Source of the DNA: an uncultured Selenomonadales bacterium
GTDB lineage: Bacteria; Bacillota; Negativicutes; Selenomonadales; Selenomonadaceae
Assembly (NCBI GenBank): GCA_937915885.1
Contig: CALGGP010000278.1
Coordinates: forward strand, 1-15,454
Reading direction: 5' to 3'
DNA: 15,454 bases
Position numbers and translations under genes: made by a program. Position 1 is the first letter of the stretch. Each line of letters opens with the position of its first letter. The notes beneath the pieces are model-generated. The model did no database searches and was not told the origin of the DNA. It saw nothing but the letters and a program-made list of their open reading frames with translations. Shown here piece by piece: positions 1-6,815 of the stretch.

Positions 1-71
1 GCCGACGCGGGTGGGAACTGCTACCTCGGTTGGGCGACGGCGTTGGGGGGCGGGAGCGTCGGCGGCGCCCC
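1..71 (+). repeat. Dispersed GC-rich element, copy A (cut by window edge)
   Basis: First of four copies of a roughly 79-bp intergenic element. The right terminal repeat CGGCGCCC is at 63-70, and the inner blocks GGGTGGGAAC, TTGGGCG and GGCGGGAGCG are present in the same order as in the other copies. The left end is missing about four bases (GGGC) because the window starts inside the element. It lies about 30 bases beyond the stop of the efflux adaptor gene, between it and whatever follows to the left. Confidence 0.8.
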
Positions 72-100
72 ATAACAAAATTCGGTTGGCGGAAAAAATT

Positions 101-1147
101 TTATGGATTGAGCCGAACCGATTGCCCATCTCGTAGTTTGTTGACGCCGGCCGTCACGATCACATCGCCGCGCTTGACGCCCGCGATCAACGCTTGATTG
201 CCTTCAAACCGTTTCACTTCGACCGCCTTTGATTTTACTTGATCGCCGTCGACGATAAAAATTTTTGGCTGATTGTCCGATTGATATATCGCCGTCAACG
301 GAACCGCAAATCCTTCGGACGGTTTTTTTTCGGCATCGAAAGAGGCGCTTGCCGTCATTCCCAATCGAATTTCCGACGGCGGCTCGAGTAATGTGATCCG
401 CACTCGATAGGTTCTCGACGCCGCGTCCGCCATCGGCGCAATCTCTCGAACGACGCCGCGCGTTTCGACCGTTGACGCCCAAAATTTTATTACTGCCGAT
501 TGATCGATTGTCGGCAATTTATTTTCCGGCACGTTGATCTCAACTTCCAATTCGTTTGTTTGCACGAGAGTTAAAACGGTTTGACCCGCCGCGACGACTT
601 GACCTTCCTCGACGTTGACTGCCGAGATCACTCCGTCGGCGTCGGCTGTCAATCGAGTGTAGGACAGCGCGTTGTAGGATTGTTGAGCGGCGGCGCGAGC
701 GTTTTCGTGTGCGGCGAGCGCGGCGTCGTAATTGGTGCGGTACTCGTCGAGAACGGCGGCGGGGATCGCGTCTTCGTCGAAAAGTTTTTGATATCGCTCG
801 AGATTGGAGCGCGCGAGCTCGAGTTGAGCGGCGGTCGACGACAGTTGAGCGTCGGCTTGACGTGTTTGCTGATCGAAATCGGAGGCGTCGAGCGTCATGA
901 GGACGTTGCCGATCGAAACGCGATCACCGACATCGACGGCGCGATTAATGATGCGCCCGCCGACTTGGAAAGCGAGATTTATTTCGTAGCGCCCCTTGAC
1001 GGTGCCGGAATAAATTTCTTCGGATTCGGCGTTGTCATTTTCGACGGTGATTGTTCGGACGACGGGCGGCTTTTCGATCTCGACGGCTTGATCGTTGCAA
1101 CCGACCGTCAAAAAACTCATCGCGAGCATCAAAAAAATTTTTTTCAA
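101..1147 (-). CDS. RND efflux periplasmic adaptor lipoprotein (HlyD/AcrA type)
   Basis: Membrane fusion protein that would link an inner-membrane RND pump to an outer-membrane TolC-type channel. Residues 1-17 form a lipoprotein signal ending in LTVGC, so Cys17 should be acylated. A split lipoyl-like domain (about 45-90 and 165-195, with GGRI..AVDVGDRV and DGVISAVNVEEGQ) flanks an alpha-helical hairpin at about 90-155. The hairpin tip carries ERYQKLFDEDAIP, which resembles the TolC-docking region. A beta-barrel and membrane-proximal domain follow to residue 348, slightly shorter than the usual 370-400. The start is TTG, which overlaps the TGA of the upstream CAP gene (TTGA); GGAG lies 8 bases upstream inside that gene. 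Translation is therefore probably coupled. No permease is in the window; it may lie just to the left. The substrate cannot be told from the sequence. Confidence 0.9.
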   Translation of the reverse strand: MKKIFLMLAMSFLTVGCNDQAVEIEKPPVVRTITVENDNAESEEIYSGTVKGRYEINLAFQVGGRIINRAVDVGDRVSIGNVLMTLDASDFDQQTRQADAQLSSTAAQLELARSNLERYQKLFDEDAIPAAVLDEYRTNYDAALAAHENARAAAQQSYNALSYTRLTADADGVISAVNVEEGQVVAAGQTVLTLVQTNELEVEINVPENKLPTIDQSAVIKFWASTVETRGVVREIAPMADAASRTYRVRITLLEPPSEIRLGMTASASFDAEKKPSEGFAVPLTAIYQSDNQPKIFIVDGDQVKSKAVEVKRFEGNQALIAGVKRGDVIVTAGVNKLRDGQSVRLNP

Positions 1148-1602
1148 CCCTTAAACTCCTGCACCCAATAGTGTTTGTATTTGCCCTTGCCGCTGTAGAG
1201 GTAGGCGACTCCGAGGTACTTAAAATTTTTGTTGAGGATATTGGCGCGGTGCCCGGGCGAATCCATCCACTGTTGCATGACCATTTCGCACGACGTTTGA
1301 CCCGCCGCGAGATTTTCTCCGACCGTTTTGTAGGTGATGCCGTAGAAGACGGAGTTAAACGGCAGCCCGTTGGGTCTGGTGTGCGAAAAGCTCTTGACGA
1401 TTTCGCGCGCGCGGATCATCGCGGGGCGATATAATTCTCTCGACAATTTTACGGACGGCAGTCCCGCCTTTTTGCGTTCGATGTTGACGAGGCGGACAAT
1501 TTCTTCGGCGGCTTGATCGCGCGTGGTGATTGCCTCCGCCGAGACGACCGCCGACAATATTATCAGCATCGCCAGCAATGCCGTCGAAAAAATTTTTCCC
1601 AT
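1144..1602 (-). CDS. Secreted CAP/SCP-domain protein
   Basis: A 152-residue exported protein of the CAP (SCP-like, PR-1) superfamily. A signal peptide covers residues 1-24 (MGKIF start, cleavage likely after SAEA). The CAP domain follows with its usual signatures: SHTRPNG, ENLAAG, the SPGHRANILN block and a terminal YWVQEF. The family binds ligands or acts outside the cell; the bacterial role is generally unknown. I chose ATG at 1602 because GGAGA lies 9 bases upstream and a signal peptide begins there; an in-frame extension to 1719 would run through the end of argH. Only two bases separate its start from the argH stop, and its own ribosome binding site sits inside argH, so it is probably translated from the argH message. 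Its stop overlaps the TTG start of the efflux adaptor. Confidence 0.9.
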   Translation of the reverse strand: MGKIFSTALLAMLIILSAVVSAEAITTRDQAAEEIVRLVNIERKKAGLPSVKLSRELYRPAMIRAREIVKSFSHTRPNGLPFNSVFYGITYKTVGENLAAGQTSCEMVMQQWMDSPGHRANILNKNFKYLGVAYLYSGKGKYKHYWVQEFKG

Positions 1603-1604
1603 GA

Positions 1605-3017
1605 TTATTCGTCTCCAATGGTCGAAAGTTCGTCGTCGATGATGCTCCGCGCGGAGTCGATTTGATTTTCGACCTGACGATTGGAAGTTCCTCCTAAGGA
1701 ATTGCGATTGCCGACGCACGTCTCGGGCTTGATTGCCTCGAGCACGTCATCATCGAACAGCGGCGAATATTTTTTGTACTCGTCGACCGTCAAATCCTTT
1801 AAATAAATCCCGCGCGCGATGCAGTCATGCACAATCCGACCCGCAATCGCATGCGTCTCTCGGAACGGCACGCCGCGCTTGACAAGATAATCGGCTAAAT
1901 CGGTCGCATTGCTGAAGTCCTCTTCGACCGCACGACGCATATTCTCCGCGCGGATTTTCATGCCGTCGATCAATTGAGCGAAGACGGCGAGACTGAATTT
2001 GATCGTGTCAATCGCGTCGAAGAGCCCTTCCTTATCTTCCTGCAGGTCTTTATTGTAGGCAAGCGGCAGCGATTTAACGGTCGTCAACATCGCCATCAAA
2101 TGTCCGATCACTCGACCGCTCTTGCCGCGAACCAACTCCGGCACGTCGGGATTTTTTTTCTGCGGCATCATCGATGAGCCGGTGCAATGAGCGTCGTCGA
2201 GCTCGATGAATGAAAACTCTCGAGAGCACCACAGAATAATCTCTTCGCTCAATCTCGACAGATGAATCATCAAAATCGACGCGGCGGATAAAAATTCCAT
2301 CACATAATCGCGGTCGCTGACGGCGTCGAGACTGTTGTTGTAAATCCGATTGAAGCCGAGCAGTTGAGCAGTCATTTGACGATCGATCGGAAATGTGGTA
2401 CCGGCGAGCGCGCCCGCTCCGAGCGGCATGATATCGGCACGTTGATAGACGCCGTCGAATCGCTCAAAGTCGCGGCTCAACATCGAAAAATACGCGAGCA
2501 TGTGATGCGCGAACAGGATCGGTTGAGCGCGCTGCAGATGAGTATAGCCCGGCATGATCACGTCGCGATGTTTCGACGCGCAATCGACCAGCGCCCGTTG
2601 CAATCCGACGATCAACCGTTGGACTTCGCGCGTCTGACGTCGGACGTGCAGATGCATGTCGAGCGCGACCTGATCATTTCTCGAGCGCGCGGTGTGAAGT
2701 CGACCGCCCGCCTCGCCGATCCGATCGGTCAACGCCTTCTCGACGTTCATATGAATATCCTCGAGGTCGACGGAGAATTTGAATTTGCCTTCGTCGATCT
2801 CCGCGCGGATTTTTTTCAAGCCGTCGATGATCTTATCGCGATCGTCGTCGGAAATAATTTTTTGCGCGGCAAGCATCGTGGCGTGCGCGATCGAGCCTTC
2901 GATGTCCTCACGATAGAGGCGTTTATCGAATCCGATCGACGCTTGAAACTCGTTAATCATCTCGTCGGTCGACTTCTCGAATCGCCCGCCCCACAGTTTT
3001 TTATTCTTGTCAGTCAT
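1605..3017 (-). CDS. argH: Argininosuccinate lyase
   Basis: Last step of arginine synthesis: splits argininosuccinate into arginine and fumarate in the cytoplasm. 470 residues, a normal length. It opens with LWGGRF, carries TARSRNDQ near residue 110, GYTHLQ with the likely catalytic-pair His160, and the fumarase/lyase superfamily signature GSSMMPQKKNP at 280-290 with the catalytic Ser281/282 loop. ATG at 3017 is preferred over the in-frame ATG at 3023 because GGGAGG lies 7 bases before the former and only 1 before the latter. The upstream Sel1-repeat gene ends at 3035, 17 bases before. The CAP gene follows 2 bases downstream, so argH forms a transcript with non-arginine genes on both sides. 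Confidence 0.97.
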   Translation of the reverse strand: MTDKNKKLWGGRFEKSTDEMINEFQASIGFDKRLYREDIEGSIAHATMLAAQKIISDDDRDKIIDGLKKIRAEIDEGKFKFSVDLEDIHMNVEKALTDRIGEAGGRLHTARSRNDQVALDMHLHVRRQTREVQRLIVGLQRALVDCASKHRDVIMPGYTHLQRAQPILFAHHMLAYFSMLSRDFERFDGVYQRADIMPLGAGALAGTTFPIDRQMTAQLLGFNRIYNNSLDAVSDRDYVMEFLSAASILMIHLSRLSEEIILWCSREFSFIELDDAHCTGSSMMPQKKNPDVPELVRGKSGRVIGHLMAMLTTVKSLPLAYNKDLQEDKEGLFDAIDTIKFSLAVFAQLIDGMKIRAENMRRAVEEDFSNATDLADYLVKRGVPFRETHAIAGRIVHDCIARGIYLKDLTVDEYKKYSPLFDDDVLEAIKPETCVGNRNSLGGTSNRQVENQIDSARSIIDDELSTIGDE

Positions 3018-3034
3018 AATCATTCCTCCCGCAA

Positions 3035-3814
3035 TCAATTGACGCCGTCCCTGTGGAAAATCGCCATGGTTTTCATCGCATACTCGTCACCGTGCGCCGC
3101 CGCACGCGAGTACCAAACGAGCGCCTTTTGCTTATTGAGCGGTATGCCGTAGCCGAACCAATACATATCCGCCAATTTTGCCATCGCGCCGACATCACCC
3201 GCCTCCGCCGCGTCACGACAAATTCTAAACGCGTTGTCGCCATCGGACGGCACCAACGGCAGCGCCGCTCCCCACGGCAACATCACATTCTCGAACATGA
3301 TATACTTCGCGTCGAGCTCCGCTTGATCGCGCGCTTGAATTTCGATGCGCGGCGTCCCGAGCACTCCTATATAATGTCGCTTGCCGATTTCCGACGGCAC
3401 CGTAAAATTCTCGCCGCACAAATAAATTTTTGGTTCGCCGAGATCGAGCAGATAAAGCAAATCATATTGGTTGAGCGCCGTGATCCGCGCGTTCTTGATG
3501 ATATCCCAATCATCCGTTTTCGTCATCAAAAAATCGCGTGTCTCGCCGGTTCTAAAAATAAGTTTCGTGCCAAAAATTTTATCATTGTCGACGCGCAAAA
3601 TCATGGATAACTTTATTGCCGCATGGGGAGAATCCGCGTCGATTGCCGCGAGCAGTTTCGCCTCATTGATGTAATTTCGAGCGTTGAGCCACTCGACCAA
3701 TTCTCCCGAACGAAAATATTTCATCACGCTCCCGAGGTCGAACTCACGACGCAACTCGTCGAGATCATTCACTTCGGCGCCGTCCGACATCGTCAACGCT
3801 TTCTTCCGCGCCAT
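3035..3814 (-). CDS. Tandem-family protein: shared N-terminal module plus Sel1-like repeats
   Basis: A 259-residue cytoplasmic protein with no recognised signal peptide. Residues 15-75 hold the module shared with the three upstream genes (LDELRREFD, MKYFRSGELVEWLNARNY, then an acidic AAIDADSP stretch). Residues 110-180 contain ITALNQYDLLYLLDL, IYLCGENFTVP, YIGVLGTPRIEI and YIMFENVML, which look like short strands of a parallel beta-helix. Residues 193-259 contain two Sel1-like (TPR-class) repeats, e.g. GAMAKLADMYWFGYG and ALVWYSRAAAHGDEYAMKTMA. Sel1 repeats usually mediate protein contacts. ATG at 3814 has GGGGAGG 9 bases upstream. That sequence overlaps the end of a relic HPr reading frame. 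The function is unknown; its place in an operon with HPr-bearing relatives suggests a regulatory or scaffold role, which is inference. Confidence 0.8.
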   Translation of the reverse strand: MARKKALTMSDGAEVNDLDELRREFDLGSVMKYFRSGELVEWLNARNYINEAKLLAAIDADSPHAAIKLSMILRVDNDKIFGTKLIFRTGETRDFLMTKTDDWDIIKNARITALNQYDLLYLLDLGEPKIYLCGENFTVPSEIGKRHYIGVLGTPRIEIQARDQAELDAKYIMFENVMLPWGAALPLVPSDGDNAFRICRDAAEAGDVGAMAKLADMYWFGYGIPLNKQKALVWYSRAAAHGDEYAMKTMAIFHRDGVN

Positions 3815-3818
3815 ATAA

Positions 3819-3902
3819 TTATTCCTCCCCAAACTTAGAATCAATGAGCGCGATCAGTTCCTCGACGGCTTTTTGGTTTTGGGCGACGGAGCCTTCTTTG
3901 CT
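3819..3902 (-). pseudogene. Relic of an HPr C-terminus in the -1 frame
   Basis: In the reading frame one base behind the 165-residue gene, 27 codons end with AVEELIALIDSKFGEE and a TAA at 3819-3821. The intact HPr-fusion protein encoded at 4971-5468 contains AVKELKALIDAGFGEE just before its end; 12 of these 16 residues are identical. This is the last helix of an HPr fold with no HPr core in front of it. It indicates that the gene at 3854-4351 once ended in an HPr domain that was mostly deleted and pushed out of frame. Confidence 0.75.
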
Positions 3903-4351
3903 TTAGGCTTCGACAGTGCGCCCCACGGCACCGTGAACTTCTCGCCGCACAAATATATCTTCGGCTCGTCGAGATCGAGCAGATCGGCTAAATCCTCTTG
4001 CGTCAACGCCGTGAGCCGCGCGTTCCCTATGATCGTCTCGTCCTTCGTCTTTGTCTTCAATATCTTGCGCTTTTCATCGACTCGCGTCAAGAACTCTTCA
4101 TCAAAATATTTTTCGTGGTCGACGCCCAACGCCACGCACAATTTTTTCGACGCCTCGGGATCGTCCTTATCGATCGCCGCGACCGCCTCCGCCTCTTCCT
4201 CATAATAACGAGCGATGAGCCAATCGAGCAACCGTCCGTCTCGAAAATATTTCATCGCGCTCTCGCCGTCGAAATGCCGACGTAACTCGTCAAGATCGCG
4301 CACTTCAACACCGTCCGACATCGTCAGCGCCAATTTCTTTTTCCGTGCCAC
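3854..4351 (-). CDS. Tandem-family protein: shared N-terminal module, truncated C-terminus
   Basis: A 165-residue protein. Residues 19-80 carry the shared module (DLDELRRHFD, MKYFRDGRLLDWLIARYY, EEEAEAVAAIDKDDPEASKKLC, ALGVD). Residues 112-142 hold ALTQEDLADLLDLDEPKIYL and GEKFTVP, matching the middle of the Sel1-repeat relative. There the relative continues for about 40 residues up to LPWGA, whereas this protein jumps directly from FTVP to WGAL and then ends in a lysine/proline-rich tail. That tail occupies the frame where an HPr end once was (see 3819-3902). Start is GTG with GAGGAG 8 bases upstream; the frameshifted HPr gene upstream, if read through, stops 12 bases before. The protein may still be made, but it looks like a deletion derivative. 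Function unknown. Confidence 0.7.
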   Translation of the reverse strand: MARKKKLALTMSDGVEVRDLDELRRHFDGESAMKYFRDGRLLDWLIARYYEEEAEAVAAIDKDDPEASKKLCVALGVDHEKYFDEEFLTRVDEKRKILKTKTKDETIIGNARLTALTQEDLADLLDLDEPKIYLCGEKFTVPWGALSKPKAKKAPSPKTKKPSRN

Positions 4352-4363
4352 TTTTTTATCTCC

Positions 4364-4961
4364 TCAATCCCACACAAACCGATCGAACACTCCCACGATC
4401 GCGCTCAGAGCGTCGACCGCTTGTCGCGCATCCGAGCCGTCCGCAATTATTTCTGTCGTCGTTCCCTCGACCAGCCCCAACGACACGACCGATAAAATTT
4501 TTTCGCGTCGACCGTTTTGCCCTTCGCTCTCAGACGAATATTCGCTTGGAACGCGGACGCCATTCGTACCAACATCGATTCGGGATAAACGCTTCGATCC
4601 CTTTGCGGGACAATCACCGTTCGCTCGTGATGAAGTTCGGGCGGCGCGGTCATCAGTTTCTTCAGCATTTCCGCCACCTTCGACAAGGCGCGTTGCTCGT
4701 CGGTTCTTGTGTCAAAATACTTATCGTGGTCGACGCCCAACGCCGCGCACAATTTTTTCGACGCCTCGGGATCGTCCTTATCGATTGCCGCGACCGCCTC
4801 CGCCTCTTCCTCGTAATATCGAGCGTTGAGCCAATCGAGCAACCGTCCGTCTCGAAGATATTTCATCGCGCTCTCGCCGTCGAACGCCTGTTGCAATCCC
4901 TCAAGATCACGAACCGCAACTCCGTCGCCATCGTCAACGCAAATTTTTTCTTCCGCGCCAT
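4364..4961 (-). pseudogene. Tandem-family protein with degenerate HPr domain, frameshifted twice
   Basis: Read as one gene it encodes MARKKKFALTM, the shared module (VRDLEGLQQAFD, MKYLRDGRLLDWLNARYY, EAVAAIDKDDPEASKKLC) and an HPr-like domain (RTVIVPQRDRSVYPESM to the end). Two one-base losses break it. Near 4924-4931 the ATG-initiated frame leaves the module frame. At the A6T4 run (4494-4503) the frame moves so that VDAKKF should continue as ILSVVSLGLVEGTTTEIIA and end in TGA at 4364-4366. Alternatively, a TTG at 4974, overlapping the upstream TGA, starts the module frame without the first shift; that frame ends at 4447. In the HPr part the phosphorylated His position is replaced (GLHA equals RSVY here) and the Ser-46 position is Lys (AKK). 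It is thus likely unable to take phosphate even if expressed. Sequencing error at homopolymers is an alternative for the second shift. Confidence 0.75.
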
Positions 4962-4970
4962 CGTCGCACC

Positions 4971-5468
4971 TCAATCGTAATACTCCTCGCCGAAGCCCGC
5001 ATCGATCAGTGCCTTCAACTCCTTGACCGCATGCTCGGCGTCTTCGCCCTCGGCTACAATCTTCAGCTCCGTCCCGTAGATGATACCCATCGACATGAGA
5101 TTAAGCACGCTTTTTGCATCGCCGCTCTTGCCGTTGGCGTTGATCTGTACTTTCGATTGGAACGTCGCCGCCTTCTGCGCAAACTTCGTCGCCGTCAACG
5201 CATGCAAGCCCGTCAAGTTCGTGATCGTTGCCGTCGCCTCGACAATCGCTCCGCGCGGAGTTTTATCGCGCTCGACTCCGAACACCGCACAGACTTTCGA
5301 CTCCGCCTCGGGATCGTTCGCATCGATCGAGCGGATCAACGTCGCCGCATCGTCGTAATTCCTCGCGCTCAACCACGCAACCAATTCCCCCGAACGGAAA
5401 TATTTCATCGCGCAATCGATGATGAACCGGCGCCTCAATTCCTCGGTCGCAATATTTTTTTGTGCCAT
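4971..5468 (-). CDS. HPr-domain fusion protein with the shared N-terminal module
   Basis: A 165-residue protein joining the shared module (residues 9-65: EELRRRF, MKYFRSGELVAWLSARNYDD, SIDANDPEAESKVC) to an HPr-like phosphocarrier domain (about 76-162). The HPr part keeps His89 in GLHA, the site phosphorylated by PTS enzyme I in true HPr, and Ser120 in GDAKSVLNLMSMG, the HPr-kinase site position. The Arg-Pro that normally follows the His (GLHARPA) is Leu-Thr here, so phosphotransfer may be altered. It ends in IDAGFGEE, typical for HPr. I chose ATG at 5468 (GGAGG 8 bases upstream); ATG 5471 is also possible. It follows argG by about 100 bases and is overlapped by the next family member (TTGA). 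Role unknown; a link between carbon or phosphoenolpyruvate status and arginine metabolism is speculation. Confidence 0.85.
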   Translation of the reverse strand: MAQKNIATEELRRRFIIDCAMKYFRSGELVAWLSARNYDDAATLIRSIDANDPEAESKVCAVFGVERDKTPRGAIVEATATITNLTGLHALTATKFAQKAATFQSKVQINANGKSGDAKSVLNLMSMGIIYGTELKIVAEGEDAEHAVKELKALIDAGFGEEYYD

Positions 5469-5486
5469 CATTTTTTCCTCCATAAT

Positions 5487-5555
5487 GTTATTAAATGAGC
5501 GCCGAAGCTCGACCACATCACGAACCTCGGCGCCCAAATTTTTTCGCCGATTCAC
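5487..5555 (-). pseudogene. Relic N-terminus of another tandem-family copy
   Basis: Just upstream of the HPr-fusion start, and in the same frame, lies a coding-like stretch with LGAEVRDVVELRRSFN. It matches the start of the Sel1-repeat relative (DGAEVNDLDELRREFD) while the genuine HPr-fusion protein then begins the same module again with ATEELRRRF. It opens with GTG at 5555 but shows no ribosome binding site. Most likely it is the remnant of a deleted upstream copy; an unused N-terminal extension is the alternative. Confidence 0.5.
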
Positions 5556-5574
5556 ACCGACGACTGCGTCTGTA

Positions 5575-6783
5575 TTATTTTTTGTCCCGCATCATCAACG
5601 CCCGCACCTTCAGCGGCAGCCCGAACAGATTGATAAAGCCTTCGGCGTCCGCCTGATTGTACACGTCGTCGTGCTCGAATGTCACGAACTCTTGACTGTA
5701 GAGCGAATACGGCGACTTCGACCCCGCGCTGATGATATTGCCTTTGTACAGTTTCAAGCGCACGGTGCCGGTGACTGTCTGCTGAGTGCTGTCGACGAAC
5801 GCGGCAAGCGCCTCGCGCAATTGACAGAACCACATGCCGTCGTAGACGAGCTCGCCGTACTTGACGGCAACGTGCTGTTTGAAGTGGAAGGTCGCGCGAT
5901 CGAGCGTCAAGTATTCGAGCTCGCGATGCGCATAGTAAAGGATCGAGCCCGCAGGGTTTTCGTACACGCCTCTTGACTTCATGCCGACGAGACGATTCTC
6001 GCAAATGTCGACAATGCCGACGCCGTTGCGCGCGCCGATCTCGTTGAGCAGCTCGACGATCTCAACCGCGCCAAGTTTTTTGCCGTTGACGGCGATCGGA
6101 ACGCCGTGCTCGAACTCGACGGTGAGCTCTTCGGCTTTATCGGGAGCGTCCTCGGGCGCCTTGCTGATCTCGAACATCTCATTCTTCGGCGCGTTCCAAG
6201 GATCCTCGAGATCGGAGCCCTCATGCGACAGATGCCAGATGTTTCGATCTTGACTGTAAGTTTTATTCGACGCCGCGATCGGAATATTATGCTTCTGCGC
6301 GTATTCGATCTCCGCCGTCCGCGAATCAAACTCCCACTCGCGCCACGGGGCTATGATCTTCAATTGCGGCGCCAACGCCTTAACCGTCAGCTCGAAACGC
6401 ACCTGATCATTGCCCTTGCCCGTCGCGCCGTGAGCAATCGCGTCCGCTCCTTCCGCCTCGGCGATCTCGACCAACGCCTTTGCGATCAACGGACGCGCAA
6501 ACGACGTGCCGAGCAAATATTTTCCTTCGTAGACGGCGCCCGCTTTGAGCGTCGGGAAAATGTACTGTTCGATGAATTCTTTTTTGAGGTCTTTGATGAA
6601 AACCTTCGACGCGCCGGATTTATACGCCTTCGCCTCGACCGCGTCAAGCTCGTCGCCCTGCCCGAGGTCCGCGCACACCGCTATCACTTCGCAGCCGTCG
6701 TAATTCTCCTTGAGCCACGGAATGATCACCGAGGTATCGAGTCCGCCCGAATACGCCAATACAACTTTGTTGACTTTTGCCAT
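5575..6783 (-). CDS. argG: Argininosuccinate synthase
   Basis: Condenses citrulline and aspartate with ATP to argininosuccinate, the penultimate step of arginine synthesis. 402 residues, full length. It begins with VVLAYSGGLDTSV, whose SGGLDTS is the ATP-pyrophosphatase P-loop of the family; further signatures are AHGATGKGNDQVRFEL, the aspartate/citrulline-site region SNKTYSQDRNIWHLSHEG and LEDPWNAP. ATG at 6783 has GAGGAG 9 bases upstream. A deacetylase gene ends 32 bases before it, and the HPr-fusion family begins about 105 bases after it, so argG is transcribed together with non-arginine genes unless a promoter is hidden inside the upstream gene. Confidence 0.97.
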   Translation of the reverse strand: MAKVNKVVLAYSGGLDTSVIIPWLKENYDGCEVIAVCADLGQGDELDAVEAKAYKSGASKVFIKDLKKEFIEQYIFPTLKAGAVYEGKYLLGTSFARPLIAKALVEIAEAEGADAIAHGATGKGNDQVRFELTVKALAPQLKIIAPWREWEFDSRTAEIEYAQKHNIPIAASNKTYSQDRNIWHLSHEGSDLEDPWNAPKNEMFEISKAPEDAPDKAEELTVEFEHGVPIAVNGKKLGAVEIVELLNEIGARNGVGIVDICENRLVGMKSRGVYENPAGSILYYAHRELEYLTLDRATFHFKQHVAVKYGELVYDGMWFCQLREALAAFVDSTQQTVTGTVRLKLYKGNIISAGSKSPYSLYSQEFVTFEHDDVYNQADAEGFINLFGLPLKVRALMMRDKK

Positions 6784-6815
6784 TGAAAATTTCTCCTCTC
6801 AATCAAAAAATATAT

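Noticed and set aside
81..121. Terminator after the efflux adaptor gene
   Set aside because: Only a 6-bp stem (TCGGTT/AACCGA) with a loop of nearly 30 bases; too weak to call.
2364..3152. Plus-strand open frame opposite argH
   Set aside because: Antisense shadow of a fully supported argH; no ribosome binding site or domain seen.
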